Assembly (NCBI GenBank): GCA_020796225.1
Contig: CM036764.1
Location: 28,150,450-28,214,449 of the forward strand
Direction of reading: 5' to 3'
Source of the DNA: Arion vulgaris
Lineage: Eukaryota > Mollusca > Gastropoda > Stylommatophora > Arionidae
Length of the DNA: 64,000 bases
In this document: piece by piece, positions 10,916-21,874 of the stretch
How positions within the stretch are numbered: position 1 is the first letter of the stretch
How the letters are laid out: every line of letters starts with the position of its first letter
Translations under genes and position numbers: made by a program
The notes under the pieces: model-generated
Database searches by the model: none
Seen by the model: only the letters and a program-made list of their open reading frames with translations
Told to the model about the DNA's origin: nothing

Positions 10916-11579
10916 ATACTTTAGTCGAAATTAGAATCTCCCAGTTCACCATGCCGTAGGGATCTAGTGTAACGTGCCCACGTTCTCGGTGCAAAACATA
11001 CAGATCCTAAAAAGTGGTTAACTTGTTTGATAAGAACAAACACAAACAAACACAAACAAACACAAACAAACCAAACAAACATATAAGAAATCAGAGCCGG
11101 GAAATATGCTGACGTAAGCTCTGTCTCTCCTCTTGTGGGCGTGGTTCCAGGAAATCAAGGCTGGGAACGATGAAGACAATGGTTCCAACAGAATATTAAG
11201 AAAACGTGAACAAGCGATGGAGAACGAGAGGAAGTCCGGTTTTGATGAGAACAATTTGTCTCAGACGATACTTTAAAATAAAACACAAAAATTTTATATA
11301 TAACATTGTAGTTGATCATTTGTTATTGCTCATTAGCTTAACTAAACTTCCTATAAATTTATGTTACAACGCCTCTATTATTTTTGTGTTCATACTTAGT
11401 ATATCTTCTTGTAACGCCGTTTATCTTTACCTACTATAGACGAACACCTATATAATGATTATAAAACCGAAGGTTGCATCCGCAAACGATAGTTTGCAGA
11501 AATATTATCTGCGGTAGGAAACATCATATGAGGCACACTCGATGGCGCTTGCTAGAACTCTTAGCATGAACGTTGAAAA
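10916..11579. other. No gene; AAAC microsatellite
   Basis: An (AAAC)n-like run lies at 11035-11080. Otherwise AT-rich DNA with no supported coding region. Confidence 0.45.
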
Positions 11580-12030
11580 GCATACCAGTAATATAAAAAA
11601 GAAGAACTAGAAGACCTTGTTGGCGAAACGTAGACTTCTATTTGTTCGTTCAAAGTTAGACTGCATATATAAAAGCACACCAGGAATGGAAGAAATAAGA
11701 AGTAGAAGACCTTGTTGGCGAAACGTAGACTTCCTGACTGTTCGTTCAAATTGCACTTCTTCTTCTTCTTTTGTCGTCACACTGCTACCGGGTTGTTGCC
11801 CAGTGTCGTGGTTTATGTTTTTGTCTTGCGCTGTTCTGGTGGCTATAGTATTGTTATCTTTGCTCTTTCACAGGATTCTGCTACGCCATCTAACCATCTT
11901 TTCCGTGGTCTTCTTTGTTCTTCCGATGTACACTGCATATATAAAAGCACAACAGGAATTGAATAAATAAAATACCTTGTTGGCGAAACGTTGACTTCCT
12001 GACTGTTCGTTCAAAGTTGCACTGCATATA
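11580..12030. repeat. Tandem repeat of about 95 bp, three units, interrupted by a LINE piece
   Basis: Three copies share accttgttggcgaaacgt, gacttcctgactgttcgttc and actgcatatataaaagcac. The 11752-11930 interval between the second and third is a minus-strand LINE 3' end, so the LINE landed in an existing array or was carried along with it. Confidence 0.75.
11752..11930 (-). mobile_element. LINE 3' end (WLDGIAESCQRAK family), minus strand, nested
   Basis: Reads gtcgtcacactgctaccggg and ttgcccagtgtcgtgg on the plus strand, identical in layout to 33104-33300 and to the reverse of 47800-48060. On the minus strand it encodes the last part of the reverse transcriptase tail. Confidence 0.8.
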
Positions 12031-12329
12031 TGTGTGTATACTTATTGCTTACATTTGAGAAATTAAATCAAGTTATAGGATGAATGTATGTCCTGAATCG
12101 TATGTGCATAGTAATGATGCCATGTTTATGTATGCAATCACTACAAGTCCTACAATCGTCATCGATTGAAGCAGGTTACCTGTTACCGAGACAACAGTAC
12201 GCCGGTGTGCTAGGAAGCAGTTTCCCAGTTGTTATCACATGAACTATCGATTATCGTTTGATGTGGAATATGAGCAAAGCTAGCTGATTTTTTTTGGTTG
12301 ATTTATATTTTGGTGTTTCTTAAGTGCAA
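12031..12329. other. No gene recognised
   Basis: No recognised repeat or coding sequence. Confidence 0.4.
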
Positions 12330-12750
12330 AGAGGAATGTGTGTCCGAATGGTTTAGATCGCGGTCTCATGTTTGAGAAAACGCGGATTCAATCCCCGGTA
12401 AGGCCAATGATTTTTTCTCTGTCAGGGGCATAAAGAATATCATAACCGTAACAGTTTCGCGAATGCACTAGTCATGCGGCCATTAAATTCACCAGGCTTC
12501 TACCCACCCACCTCCTGACCTACACTGTCATAACAAGCGATATTAAAGGCAGTAAAGACAGTTTTTTAGTGTCATTTATATATTAGTATTTGAGGGAATC
12601 TATGGGACGTTGATGTACAGGACTCGCCCCAAGCTCAATACGTTGACCGTTTCGTTACATGTCAAGTTGGGTCATTTTTCAGTAAATCCATATCTCAGTT
12701 TTGGTGAGATCGAGTTCCTAGTTCTATCGAAGACGGACGATAGAAACATA
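12330..12750 (+). mobile_element. tRNA-derived SINE (GAGACGGACGATA family)
   Basis: The tRNA-like head has A box tgtccgaatggtttagatcg and B box gcggattcaatccc. The body ends with catatctcagttttggtgag and gaagacggacgatagaaaca. A second copy occurs at about 56370-56545. The head resembles a Ser/Leu-type tRNA, but that assignment is uncertain. Confidence 0.65.
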
Positions 12751-12839
12751 GGTCTAGTGTTTAAGTTAAGAAAGTAAAATAACAATTAACATTTGAAAAT
12801 CACTAAGTGTAGGCTTTTAAAAAAAGAATCGCATACCGG

Positions 12840-13195
12840 ACAAAATAATCATGAAAAGCAGTTAGAATAAAATGGCCAGAAGTTTTCAACATATACAAGA
12901 TTACATTGAAACAGCTGTTATAAGAAGGAGAAGATGTAGATATGTTAGTCACATCGTGAGAAGAAATAATCAAAGAATACCAAAGAAGGCATTGAAGTGG
13001 GATGCAGAGAGTTTAAGAAAGAGAGGACGACCTAAGGAGACTCTGAAACAAACTTTGCTAAGAGAGGCAAGAAATATCGGTCTCAGTTCCATGGAGGAGA
13101 TTGAGCTAGTTGCCCAGGATAGAGCGGTATAGAAAAATTGCTTGCAGGACCAATGTAACGTTTAACGGTACGAGGGAATTATTATTATTATTATA
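12840..13195 (+). mobile_element. LINE reverse-transcriptase tail (MSGQPLVTTV family) with ATT-repeat 3' end
   Basis: Encodes IETAVIRRRRCRYVSHIVRR, then NQRIPKKALKWD, RKRGRPKETLKQTLLREARN and SSMEEIELVAQDRA, the intact C-terminal tail of the family. After the stop comes aacgtttaacggtacgaggg and an att repeat (13173-13192), which is this family's 3' terminus. Confidence 0.85.
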
Positions 13196-13269
13196 CACCG
13201 GGAACCTTCATCAATGCTGCCAACACTGATGCTGAAGTTTTTCTGTAGAAGAAAGAAACATCGTATTGG

Positions 13270-13640
13270 GAATAATTTCAACACAATGTTCCATTAGAAG
13301 CGCTGAATGAAAAAACTAATATAGGCAGCATAGTCACAAATCATGTTCTTATGGAGAGAACACGACAGATTCAAGTGAACCAAGAGGTTAAAAAAAGACG
13401 TCGGCGCTGGATAGGACACCTTGATAAAATCCGAGGTGAATATAACAGAAAGGGCATTTGTTTGGAACCAACATGGAAAGCGGAAAAGAGAGAGGCCTAG
13501 AAATACATAGAGAGGAGATTTGGAGGCAGAGATTAACAATATACAGAAGAACTGGAGATAGTTGAAGGAGATAACTAAAGCTAGGTAGACTTGGCATGAG
13601 TTGGTTGAGGGCCTATGTTCAAGACGGGGTTAAAAATGCG
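13270..13640 (+). mobile_element. LINE tail fragment (RRRWIGHL family)
   Basis: The plus strand encodes EVKKRRRRWIGHLDKI followed, with frameshifts, by a GKRREAxKYIE-like region and a final LVEGLCSRRG. It is related to the minus-strand piece at 10320-10915. Confidence 0.7.
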
Positions 13641-13734
13641 TGAGAGACAATATTCGTTTCAGTGATATTTTACAGCTCTATATTTTATTGGGAACGGAAA
13701 TTATTCTCTGTCCCTCTCTTTCTTTCTAGAGATC

Positions 13735-14215
13735 CCCGCTTAGACTGATGTACCAGATTTTCTCATAAATTCTTCTGTTGTTTTTAGAGACTCCGTCCCT
13801 CCGCAAAGCTTTTCATTAAGCTCGGTGTTATTCGGCCAGGCCTCGTTTCTCAGGCCTGCCAGCAGTTGACAGTCTTGCAGTAGATGCTCTGTCGTCATAT
13901 CTGCCTTCTCGCAGTGGCACAGGCTAGTTGTTCCAATTTTAAATTTGTTGTACATGTGGGCCCGGAGTCTGTTATGGCCGGTAAGGAGGCGGAATATAGC
14001 AACTTGTTCGCTACGGGATATAACCATAGTGCCCATCTTTGGCGCTGTGTTGAGGGTGGTCTTGCGACCACTTTTCTCTATATGGCCATCCGATGGTTGT
14101 TTTAACCTCCTCATAGCTGATCTAGTAATCGGTCTGCGACAGTCGCCCTCCTGCCTTTGCTAGCCTATCTGCCTCTTGGAAATTATTCAACAAAGATGCT
14201 TATATGCTGCAACTA
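13735..14215 (-). mobile_element. LINE C-terminal zinc-binding region downstream of RNase H, minus strand
   Basis: The minus strand encodes SRSEQVAIFRLLTGHNRLRA, then HMYNKFKIGTTSLCHCEKA and TTEHLLQDCQLLAGLRNEAW. Cys-x-Cys followed by His and Cys is the gag-knuckle-like region that follows RNase H in Jockey/R1-type elements. The plus-strand element at 16210-16760 carries the same region. Confidence 0.85.
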
Positions 14216-14389
14216 GTACAGAGTATTTAATATTGTATAATGAATAACAGTTCTTAAATCTGTTTCCAGGTCTTAGAGCAGTTGTATGATAATATCAAAT
14301 AGTCCCCAACATAAGCACACAAAGACTAAAGCTTATTGAATTGTTTATTTGTTTTCTATGTATGTGATTAAAGCATTTTTTTTAGCTGA
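14216..14389. other. No gene recognised
   Basis: AT-rich sequence between LINE fragments. Confidence 0.4.
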
Positions 14390-14890
14390 GGCAAGATCCT
14401 TTCATTACGTAGAATAGAGAGAGACTGAGATGGTATGATAATCGAGAAACTCAGAAAGAACTAAGCAGATACTAGTGGAGAAGAAAATAAGGAAGAGACG
14501 CTGACGATGGATAGAACACACATTGAAATGACCTACTGTAGCATTGCAAGACAGGCACTGTTTTGGAACTCACAGGGAAAGAGGAGTAGGAAAAGGCCAA
14601 GATATACCTGGAGAAAAGAGCTGGAGTGCCGTGATGACCGATAAAGCATCGGTGAATATCACGACCTTGTTATGTTTCCTATTAAAAGGATAGGTAAAAC
14701 ATGGAAAGAATTGGAAGAGATAGCAGGAGAGAGAAGAGCTGGAAGAAGTTTGTTGAAGACCTGTGCTCCGTTGGGAGTTGAAAGGTGAAGAGGAAGTGCC
14801 TTTTCACCCTATGGACAAGCCTTTTATTGGTTATACCAGAGCGTGTAGGCCACCAAACATGAAAAATAAAAATGAACTCTTTCCGAAGAA
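14390..14890 (+). mobile_element. LINE tail (WKKFVEDLCS family) with a foreign RNase H patch
   Basis: The plus strand encodes a RRRWIEHTLK-like block, then the terminal EELEEIAGERRAGRSLLKT region and the 3' end with cttttattggttataccaga and gcgtgtaggccaccaaacat. At 14628-14681 sits a 54-bp stretch (starting gtgccgtgatgaccgata) that is the reverse complement of the RNase H LINE at 16300-16355. It is therefore a small chimera. Confidence 0.75.
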
Positions 14891-15591
14891 TCCAACATGA
14901 CTAACCTAAAAATATAAGGTATACTATTAGAGAAATGTAACGAAAAACATATGGTTTATATGTCTAAATCAACCACACCTATTTCCGAGAGCCAAAGCAC
15001 AGATATTCGATAGCAGATGTCATATATGAAATTTGTAAATTAGTAAATATTTTTTATGTAAATAAACTTGGGTTATTTCCATAACAAGTTCCATCAAACA
15101 AACCTGACCATGTTGAAAATACTAATTTAACAGACTTTTCCCGGCATGTTTCTCTCCAGGTGTCATGTTATCCTGAAATCTGTTCTTGCACGTTTTCTGT
15201 TTCACAACAATCTTAGTGCTGTTTTTTGATGTGTTCGGATATGACAATCCTCTATGAAAGATTGTTTCCTTTGTTTTTTAGTTTAACTGTGTGATCTGAC
15301 ATGGTTTAGATTGTGATCGGACATAGTTTATATTTTTTAATCTATCTTTGTCACCGACAATAATCAAATGATAATTAAACAAAATCTCACATAATCCACT
15401 TGAAGAAAAATAAAATGTCAGAAATAGTTACTTCTAGACCACTTATAGCATATTTAATATTTCCATGCTATTTGATATGTTAACTCTTTCCGTACCATGA
15501 ACGCTTCTGTTCTGACTACAATTGTGTTACGGCAACATCATTTTATCACAACAAAGTTTTCTGTATGCAGTAGATATCACATTAATATATG
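14891..15591. other. No gene recognised
   Basis: About 700 bp of AT-rich DNA with no recognised repeat, open frame or RNA gene. Confidence 0.5.
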
Positions 15592-15599
15592 CATATATA

Positions 15600-15763
15600 C
15601 AGTGGCGACTCGTCATTAAGGGCCAGCGGGCCGAGCCCACCAAAAATAAGGTGTAACGTGTATTTATTATTTTATACATTAAAAGATATCCTAACCGAAA
15701 CCATGATTTTTCAGAAAATATCAGTCTGGCCCCACCAACAATATTGATCACGAGCCGCCACTG
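15600..15763. mobile_element. hAT-like MITE with perfect 8-bp target duplication
   Basis: A 164-bp element with ends CAGTGGCGACTCGT and ACGAGCCGCCACTG (one mismatch). It is flanked by identical 8-bp direct repeats catatata at 15592-15599 and 15764-15771. An 8-bp duplication plus CAGTG-type ends is the hAT signature. The interior matches the element at 35118-35284. No coding sequence. Confidence 0.9.
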
Positions 15764-15774
15764 CATATATATAT

Positions 15775-16052
15775 AAGAGCTAGAAGTAACATATTTGTTA
15801 GTGAACTCACTTCTTAAGCTAGAGGTCCAGGATCAATACCACAGTGGGAGTATAATTTCATCCGCCCATAAGGGCTTTCACGTCAACCGAACCTCACCTG
15901 TGTACGATGAAAATCACTGCGAAGTAAAGGCAGCCGGCATGATGTTGACCACATCGCCCATCGTGTGCCGATGATCAATGGAAAATACTGGCCTTACATT
16001 GTATTACTCTATATACCACGAGGAATAAAAAGGTTTCCTTTACTTTCTTTTA

Positions 16053-16085
<33 letters not shown>
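15775..16085 (+). mobile_element. tRNA-derived SINE (CATCGCCCATCGTGTGCCGA family) with TA tail
   Basis: The head carries a B-box-like aggtccaggatcaatacc. The body contains aagggctttcacgtcaacc, gatgaaaatcactgcgaagt and gccgatgatcaatggaaaat. A (TA)n run closes it at 16055-16085. Partial relatives are at 28640-28705 (minus) and 29160-29345. Confidence 0.8.
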
Positions 16086-16086
<1 letters not shown>

Positions 16087-16209
16087 TTCTATTTATGACT
16101 AGGATAAAAACGTAAATGTTAAGTACAAAGAGAAAGAAAGTACTATATGTGAAAAACCAGTAAAGTGTCTAGGGGTGTAATTGGCCCACATTTGTACGCA
16201 CCTATAGTG

Positions 16210-16760
16210 GTTCATGGTATGCCTTGAGTTAACCTAGTCCTGGACACACACAATATAGTCTCAACATCAGATGAACATTTACTCATAAACATTATAGTGT
16301 CTCGGAAACATAACAAGGTCGTGATATTCACCGATGTTCTATCGGTCATCACGGCACTCAAAAGTGTAGGCAAAACAGAGCTGGATGAGCTCAAAGCGAC
16401 CCTCGATGAACTAACGCGCTCACTCAAACGCACCGTCATTCAGTGGATTCCATTACACTGTAATGTAAGTGGAAACGAACGTGCCGACAAACTAGCTAAA
16501 GAAGGTGGCACTACCTCAGACTGATCACGAGATCAGTTATAAGAAACCCGAACAACCATCGGTTCGACTACAGAGACAAATGGACAAAAGACCATCCCCA
16601 ACATTCCAACAGTGACGGATACTTTGGTCTGTCTCGTAGCAAACAAGTTGCCATACTTCGCCTCCACTCCGGCCACAACAAGCTACGCGCCCACATGAAC
16701 AACAAATTCAAAATATGCGCAACTAGCCTGTGCCCATGCAAAAGAACAACACTGAAACAT
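16210..16760 (+). mobile_element. Jockey/R1-type LINE RNase H and C-terminal region, broken
   Basis: Encodes VVIFTDVLSVITALKSVG (the second catalytic Asp region of RNase H), then RTVIQWIPLHCNVSGNERAD (with Leu-His-Cys where Gly-His is usual) and KLAKEGG, followed by a stop. In another frame the SRSKQVAILRLHSGHNKLRA block and a Cys-rich tail continue. It is the plus-strand counterpart of the 13735-14215 fragment. Confidence 0.82.
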
Positions 16761-16789
16761 TGAACACGCCAACTTAGAAGGTGAGGGAA

Positions 16790-17115
16790 GTGTTTGGAAA
16801 GCGAGATTCCTAAAGACAGATGGGAAAAGAGCAACATTCTACAAAGGACACAACACACGAAGAGATGCTAGCTTAGAGAACGAGATTCAGACTGCTGAGA
16901 TGAGAGCGACATTATATAAAGGACACACCACAAGGAAGAGATTCTAGCTTTAAGTACGAGGTTCTTACAGACTGCTAGAATGAGATCAATATTCTACAAA
17001 GGACACAACACATGAAGAGATGCTAGCTTAGAGAACAATATTCTTACAGGCTGCTGAGATGAGAGCAACATTCTATAAAGGACACACAACTTCAAGAGAT
17101 GCTAGCTTAAGTAAC
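16790..17115. repeat. Tandem repeat of about 85 bp, four imperfect units
   Basis: Units share caaaggacacaacacacgaa or a close variant, gagatgctagcttagagaac and cagactgctgagatgagagc. Units vary by small indels. Confidence 0.75.
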
Positions 17116-17665
17116 TACTACTAACTTCAATCAATGTATTAAAAAACGTTCTTTAAATAAATCTTCTTCTTCTCTTCCACCATTTACTTCTCTATAGAAG
17201 TGTTGTGGGTGAAACGTAGTGATCTTGTGTTTGCTTGTTTTAAGGCACTTTGTAAGCTGATATTCATGTTCGTAAGGCTGTTCTTGATGCCGTCGCTCCA
17301 TCTTTTTAAATAAATATATTGACTAAAGAGAAATTTTAATGTATTGTCTACATCAGTGCTGTCCAACGTGATGCGCCGGCGCCATGGCGCTCGACTTATA
17401 CATCACTTGCGCCCTTTTTTTCCTCCACCGTCTTTTTGTTATTTTCTTATTAAACGTTTAGTCAAGATTAGACTTTCATTTGTTATTATTATTAGTGTTG
17501 TTAGTATTAATAATGCAACTATGGACATGTCCGGAGTGCTATAGTGATAGTCCTCATATAACTGATAACTGAATGCAACTACCACACAGCGCCCACGCCT
17601 TAACAGTTATTAGTCAGATGTGTATCAATATATAAAGCGTTGTAAAGGTATGCTCACAGACACCT
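17116..17665. other. No gene; short LINE 3' piece
   Basis: 17510-17575 (ctatggacatgtccggagtg) matches the 3' end of the RNase H LINE at 8745. 17161-17225 contains a gggtgaaacgtagtg motif similar to LINE untranslated ends elsewhere in the window. The remainder is unassigned. Confidence 0.5.
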
Positions 17666-17669
17666 TAAA

Positions 17670-17930
17670 AAATAATGTTAAAAATAAGAATCAGACAAGC
17701 AAGGTTTTTCGGGAATATAATGCGAAGAGAACGTTTAGAACATTTTTTTGACAACAGGGAAAATTCAGGGAAAGAGGTCGTGGAAGACAAATGGAGATGT
17801 TAGATGGTCTGATATCGTGGATCGACAAAAGATCGGCGTCAAAACTAATTACCTGCCACAAGAAGACAGAGTTGTGAAGAGACATGGTCACTTCTCCAGC
17901 AGCATGGCACTTGATTGATTGATTGGAGAG
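17670..17930 (+). mobile_element. LINE reverse-transcriptase tail (RQARFFGNIMRR family)
   Basis: The plus strand encodes IRQARFFGNIMRRERLEHF, a degenerate GKxxRGRQxEM region and a final HGT. I recognise this as a common LINE C-terminal tail type, different from the others in the window. It is frameshifted. Confidence 0.7.
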
Positions 17931-17935
17931 CAGTG

Positions 17936-18075
17936 TCGTAGTCTAAAACACATACTTACAGAAGCAGTGGTCTCAGTGTAAAACACATACTTACAGAAGC
18001 AGTATTCTCAGTCTAAAACACATATTTACAGAAGCAGTATTCTCAGTCTAAAACACATATTTACAGAAGTCATTG
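17936..18075. repeat. 33-bp minisatellite, four units
   Basis: Units contain cagtctaaaacacatactta and cagaagcagt with few changes. Confidence 0.8.
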
Positions 18076-18109
18076 GTGTAGGTAAACTGAACAGAATTTG
18101 GAAAATTGA

Positions 18110-18830
18110 AATCAGGTAATTGGTTATTGGTTATTGCTTACTAAACTGACGTCATACCGGTTTAGACACATAGGTGCTCAGTCTCCCCCAACAGATATCG
18201 AAGAGTATGCATACTGATGGTTCATGTGGCTCGCTGATTAAACACACCTCTCACTCTGCCTTTCAGGCATCCAGTTCGTCTTGAACAACAGGTAACTCCA
18301 AACTGCCTAAGTCGCCTGATTGATTCAACATCGATTTTAGTGTCCTCATCCAACAGAGAGTCGCGAAGAGACCGAAGAATATCCCCTTATCCATCTTCAA
18401 CTCTCCAACAATCGATGCTGTTGATGCAAGCCTGTCCGCTCTCTCATTACCGTAAACACCCGCATGCCCAGGACAGTATATCCACGTAAGCCGCTGGAGG
18501 TTAGAAACTTCTATAGACGACATCCACTCATACCGAGACCTGCTCTTCTGGATCTTGTGAAGCATCGACTGAGAGTCAGACACAACAACTGCCCCAGTAA
18601 ATGAAGTCTCAGAGATCCAATGGAGGGCAGCAGTAACGGCCTCAACCTCCATCCGCATACTAGAAGTAGTTGTCCTGTATGCCCCACTTCGCTCTACAAC
18701 AATCCTACCATGCGCATTAGCCAAGAAACCCCAGCCGGACTTCTCACCACATTGAACCTACCCATCGGTATATACAAAACATCATCACCCCTTGCATTAT
18801 CTTCTATCAGCTGCTTAACTGCGAGATGAA
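18110..18830 (-). mobile_element. LINE RNase H domain, minus strand
   Basis: The minus strand at 18263-18724 is open and encodes an RNase H core: TTSSMRMEVEAVTAALHW (catalytic Glu), AVVVSDSQSMLHKI (Asp), WIYCPGHAGVYGNERADRLA (His and Asp). The first catalytic Asp motif lies in the frameshifted part near 18760-18800. A similar sequence is at 46500-46875, and the 5' part of the match continues to about 18110. Confidence 0.85.
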
Positions 18831-18964
18831 ATCAGATAATTGAAATGGAAGTACCATGTTTATCTTAAGCTGAATTAGTTTGATGAAGAACAAAAAATTA
18901 TTGGTATTCTATATCTCTGATTGTAAAAGTGTTATATGACTGTAGTGTATCTCTTTCCCCTGTT

Positions 18965-19400
18965 TGTTTCTTGGCAACATATGATTGTGAGACATGGACT
19001 ATTGATAAAACGGCGGAGAAGATCATTAATGCCTTTGAAAGCAAATGCCACATAAGAGTACTTAGAATATCATGGACATAGAAAAGAACAAATGCTTCTG
19101 TTCTGCAACAGCTTGATATTAAAGAGAGTTGGCTATTAAAGAGCATAAAATCAAGGACAATTATATATTTCGGACACATAAAACGACACGAGTGCCTAGA
19201 GAAGATAATTTTGGAGGGAATGCTGCCTTGAAGAAGAATGAGAGGAAGACCTAGAAGACGATGGGTGCAAGATGTCATTGATGATCTGAGAATGACTGCT
19301 GCTGATGCCGGTCAGCTTGCACAGAGCAAAGAGTTAGTTTAGGACTGCCGTCATGGTGCCAAGTTCCTAAAGGGACATGTTACTTGATGGTGAGGAATAT
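18965..19400 (+). mobile_element. LINE reverse-transcriptase tail (GRPRRRWVQDVIDDL family)
   Basis: The plus strand encodes, across frameshifts, a YDCETWTID-like thumb, FESKCHIRVLRISW, then FGHIKRHECLEK and RMRGRPRRRWVQDVIDDLRM. It ends with gatggtgagg-type sequence. Relatives are at 24235-25060, 27835-28225 and 41640-42000. Confidence 0.8.
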
Positions 19401-19549
19401 ATTTTGAATTTATATATATTCTCAAAGGTATTTTTAAATATTTTTAAATAAAACAATATGTAGTCGTTTTACTTATAAATCATATATACATTGTTATATT
19501 TTAACATTTCTAATCCTTAAGAATGTTTTGTCGCTTACACTCTGAGCAA

Positions 19550-20110
19550 ACTGAGAGAGTGTAAAAGGTTTGTAACGTTACAAGAAAAGTACGGAACTCT
19601 CAATGGCGAAATAGTTAACTGTAAGAGGTGAAGGTTTGTACTTACAGAATAGAACTCATCAAATTAACTGTAGAGAGTAAGAAGGTTTGTAAGTTCAAGA
19701 AGTACGGAACTCTCAATCGCGAAATAGTTAACTGAGAGGGTAAAGGTTTGAAGTTACAGAAAAGACGGAACTCTCAATGCGAAATAGTTAACTGGAGGTG
19801 TAAGAAGGTTTGTAACGTTACAAGAAGTAGGAACTCTCAATGGCGAAATAGTTAACTGTAGAGAGGTGTAAGAAGGTTTGTAACGTTACAAGAAAAGTAC
19901 GGAACTCTCAATCGCGAAATAGTTAACTGTAGAGAGGTGTAAGAAGGTTTTAAGTTACAAGAAAGCGGAACTTCAATGGCGAAATAGTTAACTGAGAAGT
20001 GTAGAAGGTTTGTAACGTTACAAAAAATGGAACTCTCAATCGCGAAATAGTTAACTGTGAGATGTAGAAGGTTTGAAGTGTACAAGAAAAGTACGGAACT
20101 CTCAATCGCA
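19550..20110. repeat. 61-71-bp minisatellite, about nine units
   Basis: Units share aaggtttgtaacgttacaag, acggaactctcaat and gcgaaatagttaactg. Unit length varies by many small deletions. A SINE begins directly at its end. Confidence 0.9.
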
Positions 20111-20124
20111 AATAGTTAATATGT

Positions 20125-20290
20125 TAACTGTAGCTCTGAAGGTTGTGCTTTCGAATTCGGACCGAGTCAAATGTGCATTTTTTCATGAGGTCCTTAGGAT
20201 TTTTGGTGAAGCTACGGAGATCGTGCTTTGTGCATTTCTGCCGACAGGGGTGGAGATATATGGCAAAACCTGGTACAATGAAGTTAATCC
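20125..20290 (+). mobile_element. tRNA-derived SINE (GTTCGTGCTTTGTG family), first copy
   Basis: Starts in a degenerate tRNA-like head and contains gaagctacggagatcgtgct, tggcaaaacctggt and tgaagttaatccttc. Confidence 0.75.
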
Positions 20291-20494
20291 TTCATATTTA
20301 GAACCTTTTCGACATGAAAGTGAATCGTCTGTGAGTCAGTCTTTAAATACATTCATGCAATGTTGTGTAATACTGCAGGGCAAATATATGCTTTTAATAC
20401 ATGTATATACTTTCAACTTTGAAGCAATGTGGTTCAGAACTTTGCCTAGCGTTCTTAAAGTCATGAGTTCCTGGCGAAACCAAGTTGTTTGGTT
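20291..20494. other. No gene recognised
   Basis: Sequence between two SINE copies. An open frame crosses it but resembles no known protein. Confidence 0.4.
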
Positions 20495-20685
20495 CACTAG
20501 TGCATTTTTTTCGAAGATTTCTTTGATTGTTGTTGGAGATAAGGAGCTCGTGCTTTGTGTAATAATCTAGGCAGGTGACGTGTCAATTTTGAGAAGAAGA
20601 ACCGAGCCATATGGGGAAACCCGGGGCAATTAAGTCAATCATTTGCCTTTAAACCATGTTAAATCCGGTATATATTAGATTTGTT
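20495..20685 (+). mobile_element. tRNA-derived SINE (GTTCGTGCTTTGTG family), second copy
   Basis: Headless copy containing gattgttgttggagataagg, gctcgtgctttgtgtaataa and aattaagtcaatcatttgcc. Confidence 0.75.
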
Positions 20686-20729
20686 CAGTTTAACGTAAGG
20701 GTGAATCAACATCGAACTGGCTTGTTGGG

Positions 20730-20885
20730 CTGCTGGATTTGCTGAAGCTGGATCTGCTGGGGCCTATGAACATGTCCGGCGTGCTATGATGTTCATGTTC
20801 ATTGGCCTCTTTGTCTCAGAAGACAATAGGTCTTGCGTCACTTAGTGTGTTCTGTGCTGAATCACAACGTTTCTTGTGGCTTTAA
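20730..20885. mobile_element. Two LINE 3' ends in opposite orientation
   Basis: 20755-20795 (ggcctatgaacatgtccggc) is a plus-strand end of the RNase H LINE. 20788-20875 (cattggcctctttgtctcag) is the minus-strand end of the zinc-finger-tailed LINE seen at 28706-29155. Confidence 0.7.
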
Positions 20886-21585
20886 CTGATAACTGATAAC
20901 GAAAGTGTAAAAATATTTCTCTAATTTCTTATCAAAGACTTCATGATAAATTCAGTAAATCTTCAACATCATTTTAGACTGGAAGAAATACATGATCGTT
21001 TATGTAAAATATGATAGCAAAAATGAATCTGAACCAACGCTCAGATACCGGCTGTCGTTGTAACATATGTTGTAACATATCAGTCACTGTGTTAACATAT
21101 GCTCTAACATACCGGGAAAATAGAAATTTCAGTTTAACTTTCGTCGAGGAAAACTGTTCCGTTTGTCGGAAACCAGAGAATGGTAAGAGTGATGTAATGT
21201 TGATATTGACCGTAGTTCAGGTAGGAGGTATCAGTTTTACAGAAAACAGAATTCGTCGGATGCCCGAGTGCCAGTTATATTTTTACAGAAATCGTATACA
21301 CGTTAAGGTTTTTACAGCATTTGTCGGTTGTTGAAGTTGCTTGTTGTCGAACCGTGTTGAGGTGTTGCTTGTACAGAACATGAACTGGGAAACAAATGCG
21401 ATGATTTATTTTTTATTCTTTTGCTCTCTATACCTTTCTTTTCATTTACTCTCTATACATTCCCAGCACTTACTTTATTCGTTTACTCTATCGTTATATG
21501 TACACCTTTACTTCCAGATAGCATTTGAAAATATATACGTATTTTCTTGTATAAGTACAATAATATGTATTTCAACTTGTTTCGT
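20886..21585. other. No gene recognised
   Basis: AT-rich. Open frames at 21011-21334 and 21341-21616 show no recognisable motif and I do not support them as genes. Confidence 0.45.
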
Positions 21586-21870
21586 TTGTCAAATAGTTGG
21601 AAGAGAGTCACTATAGCACAGTTAGTTAACTTGTTTCGTTTTGTCAAATAGTTGGAAGAGAGTCACTATAGCACAGTTAGTTAACTTGTTTCGTTTTGTC
21701 AAATAGTTGGAAGAGAGTCACTATAGCACAGTTAGTTAACTTGTTTCGTTTGGTCAAATAGTTGGAAGAGAGTCACTATAGCACAGTTAGTTAACTTGTT
21801 TCGTTTTGTCAAATAGTTGGAAGAGAGTCATATAGACAGTTAGTTAACTTGTTTCGGTGACAAGTAGTTA
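21586..21870. repeat. 55-bp minisatellite, about five units
   Basis: Units share gttaacttgtttcgttttgt, caaatagttggaagagagtc and actatagcacag. The last unit is degraded. Confidence 0.92.
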
Positions 21871-21874
21871 AGAG

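Noticed and set aside
17357..17500. Possible hAT end (cagtgctgtccaacgtgatg)
   Set aside because: No matching inverted end or 8-bp duplication was found nearby.
21011..21616. Two open frames of 107 and 91 codons
   Set aside because: No recognisable motif, low-complexity second half, no splice or promoter evidence; frames this long arise by chance in 64 kb.
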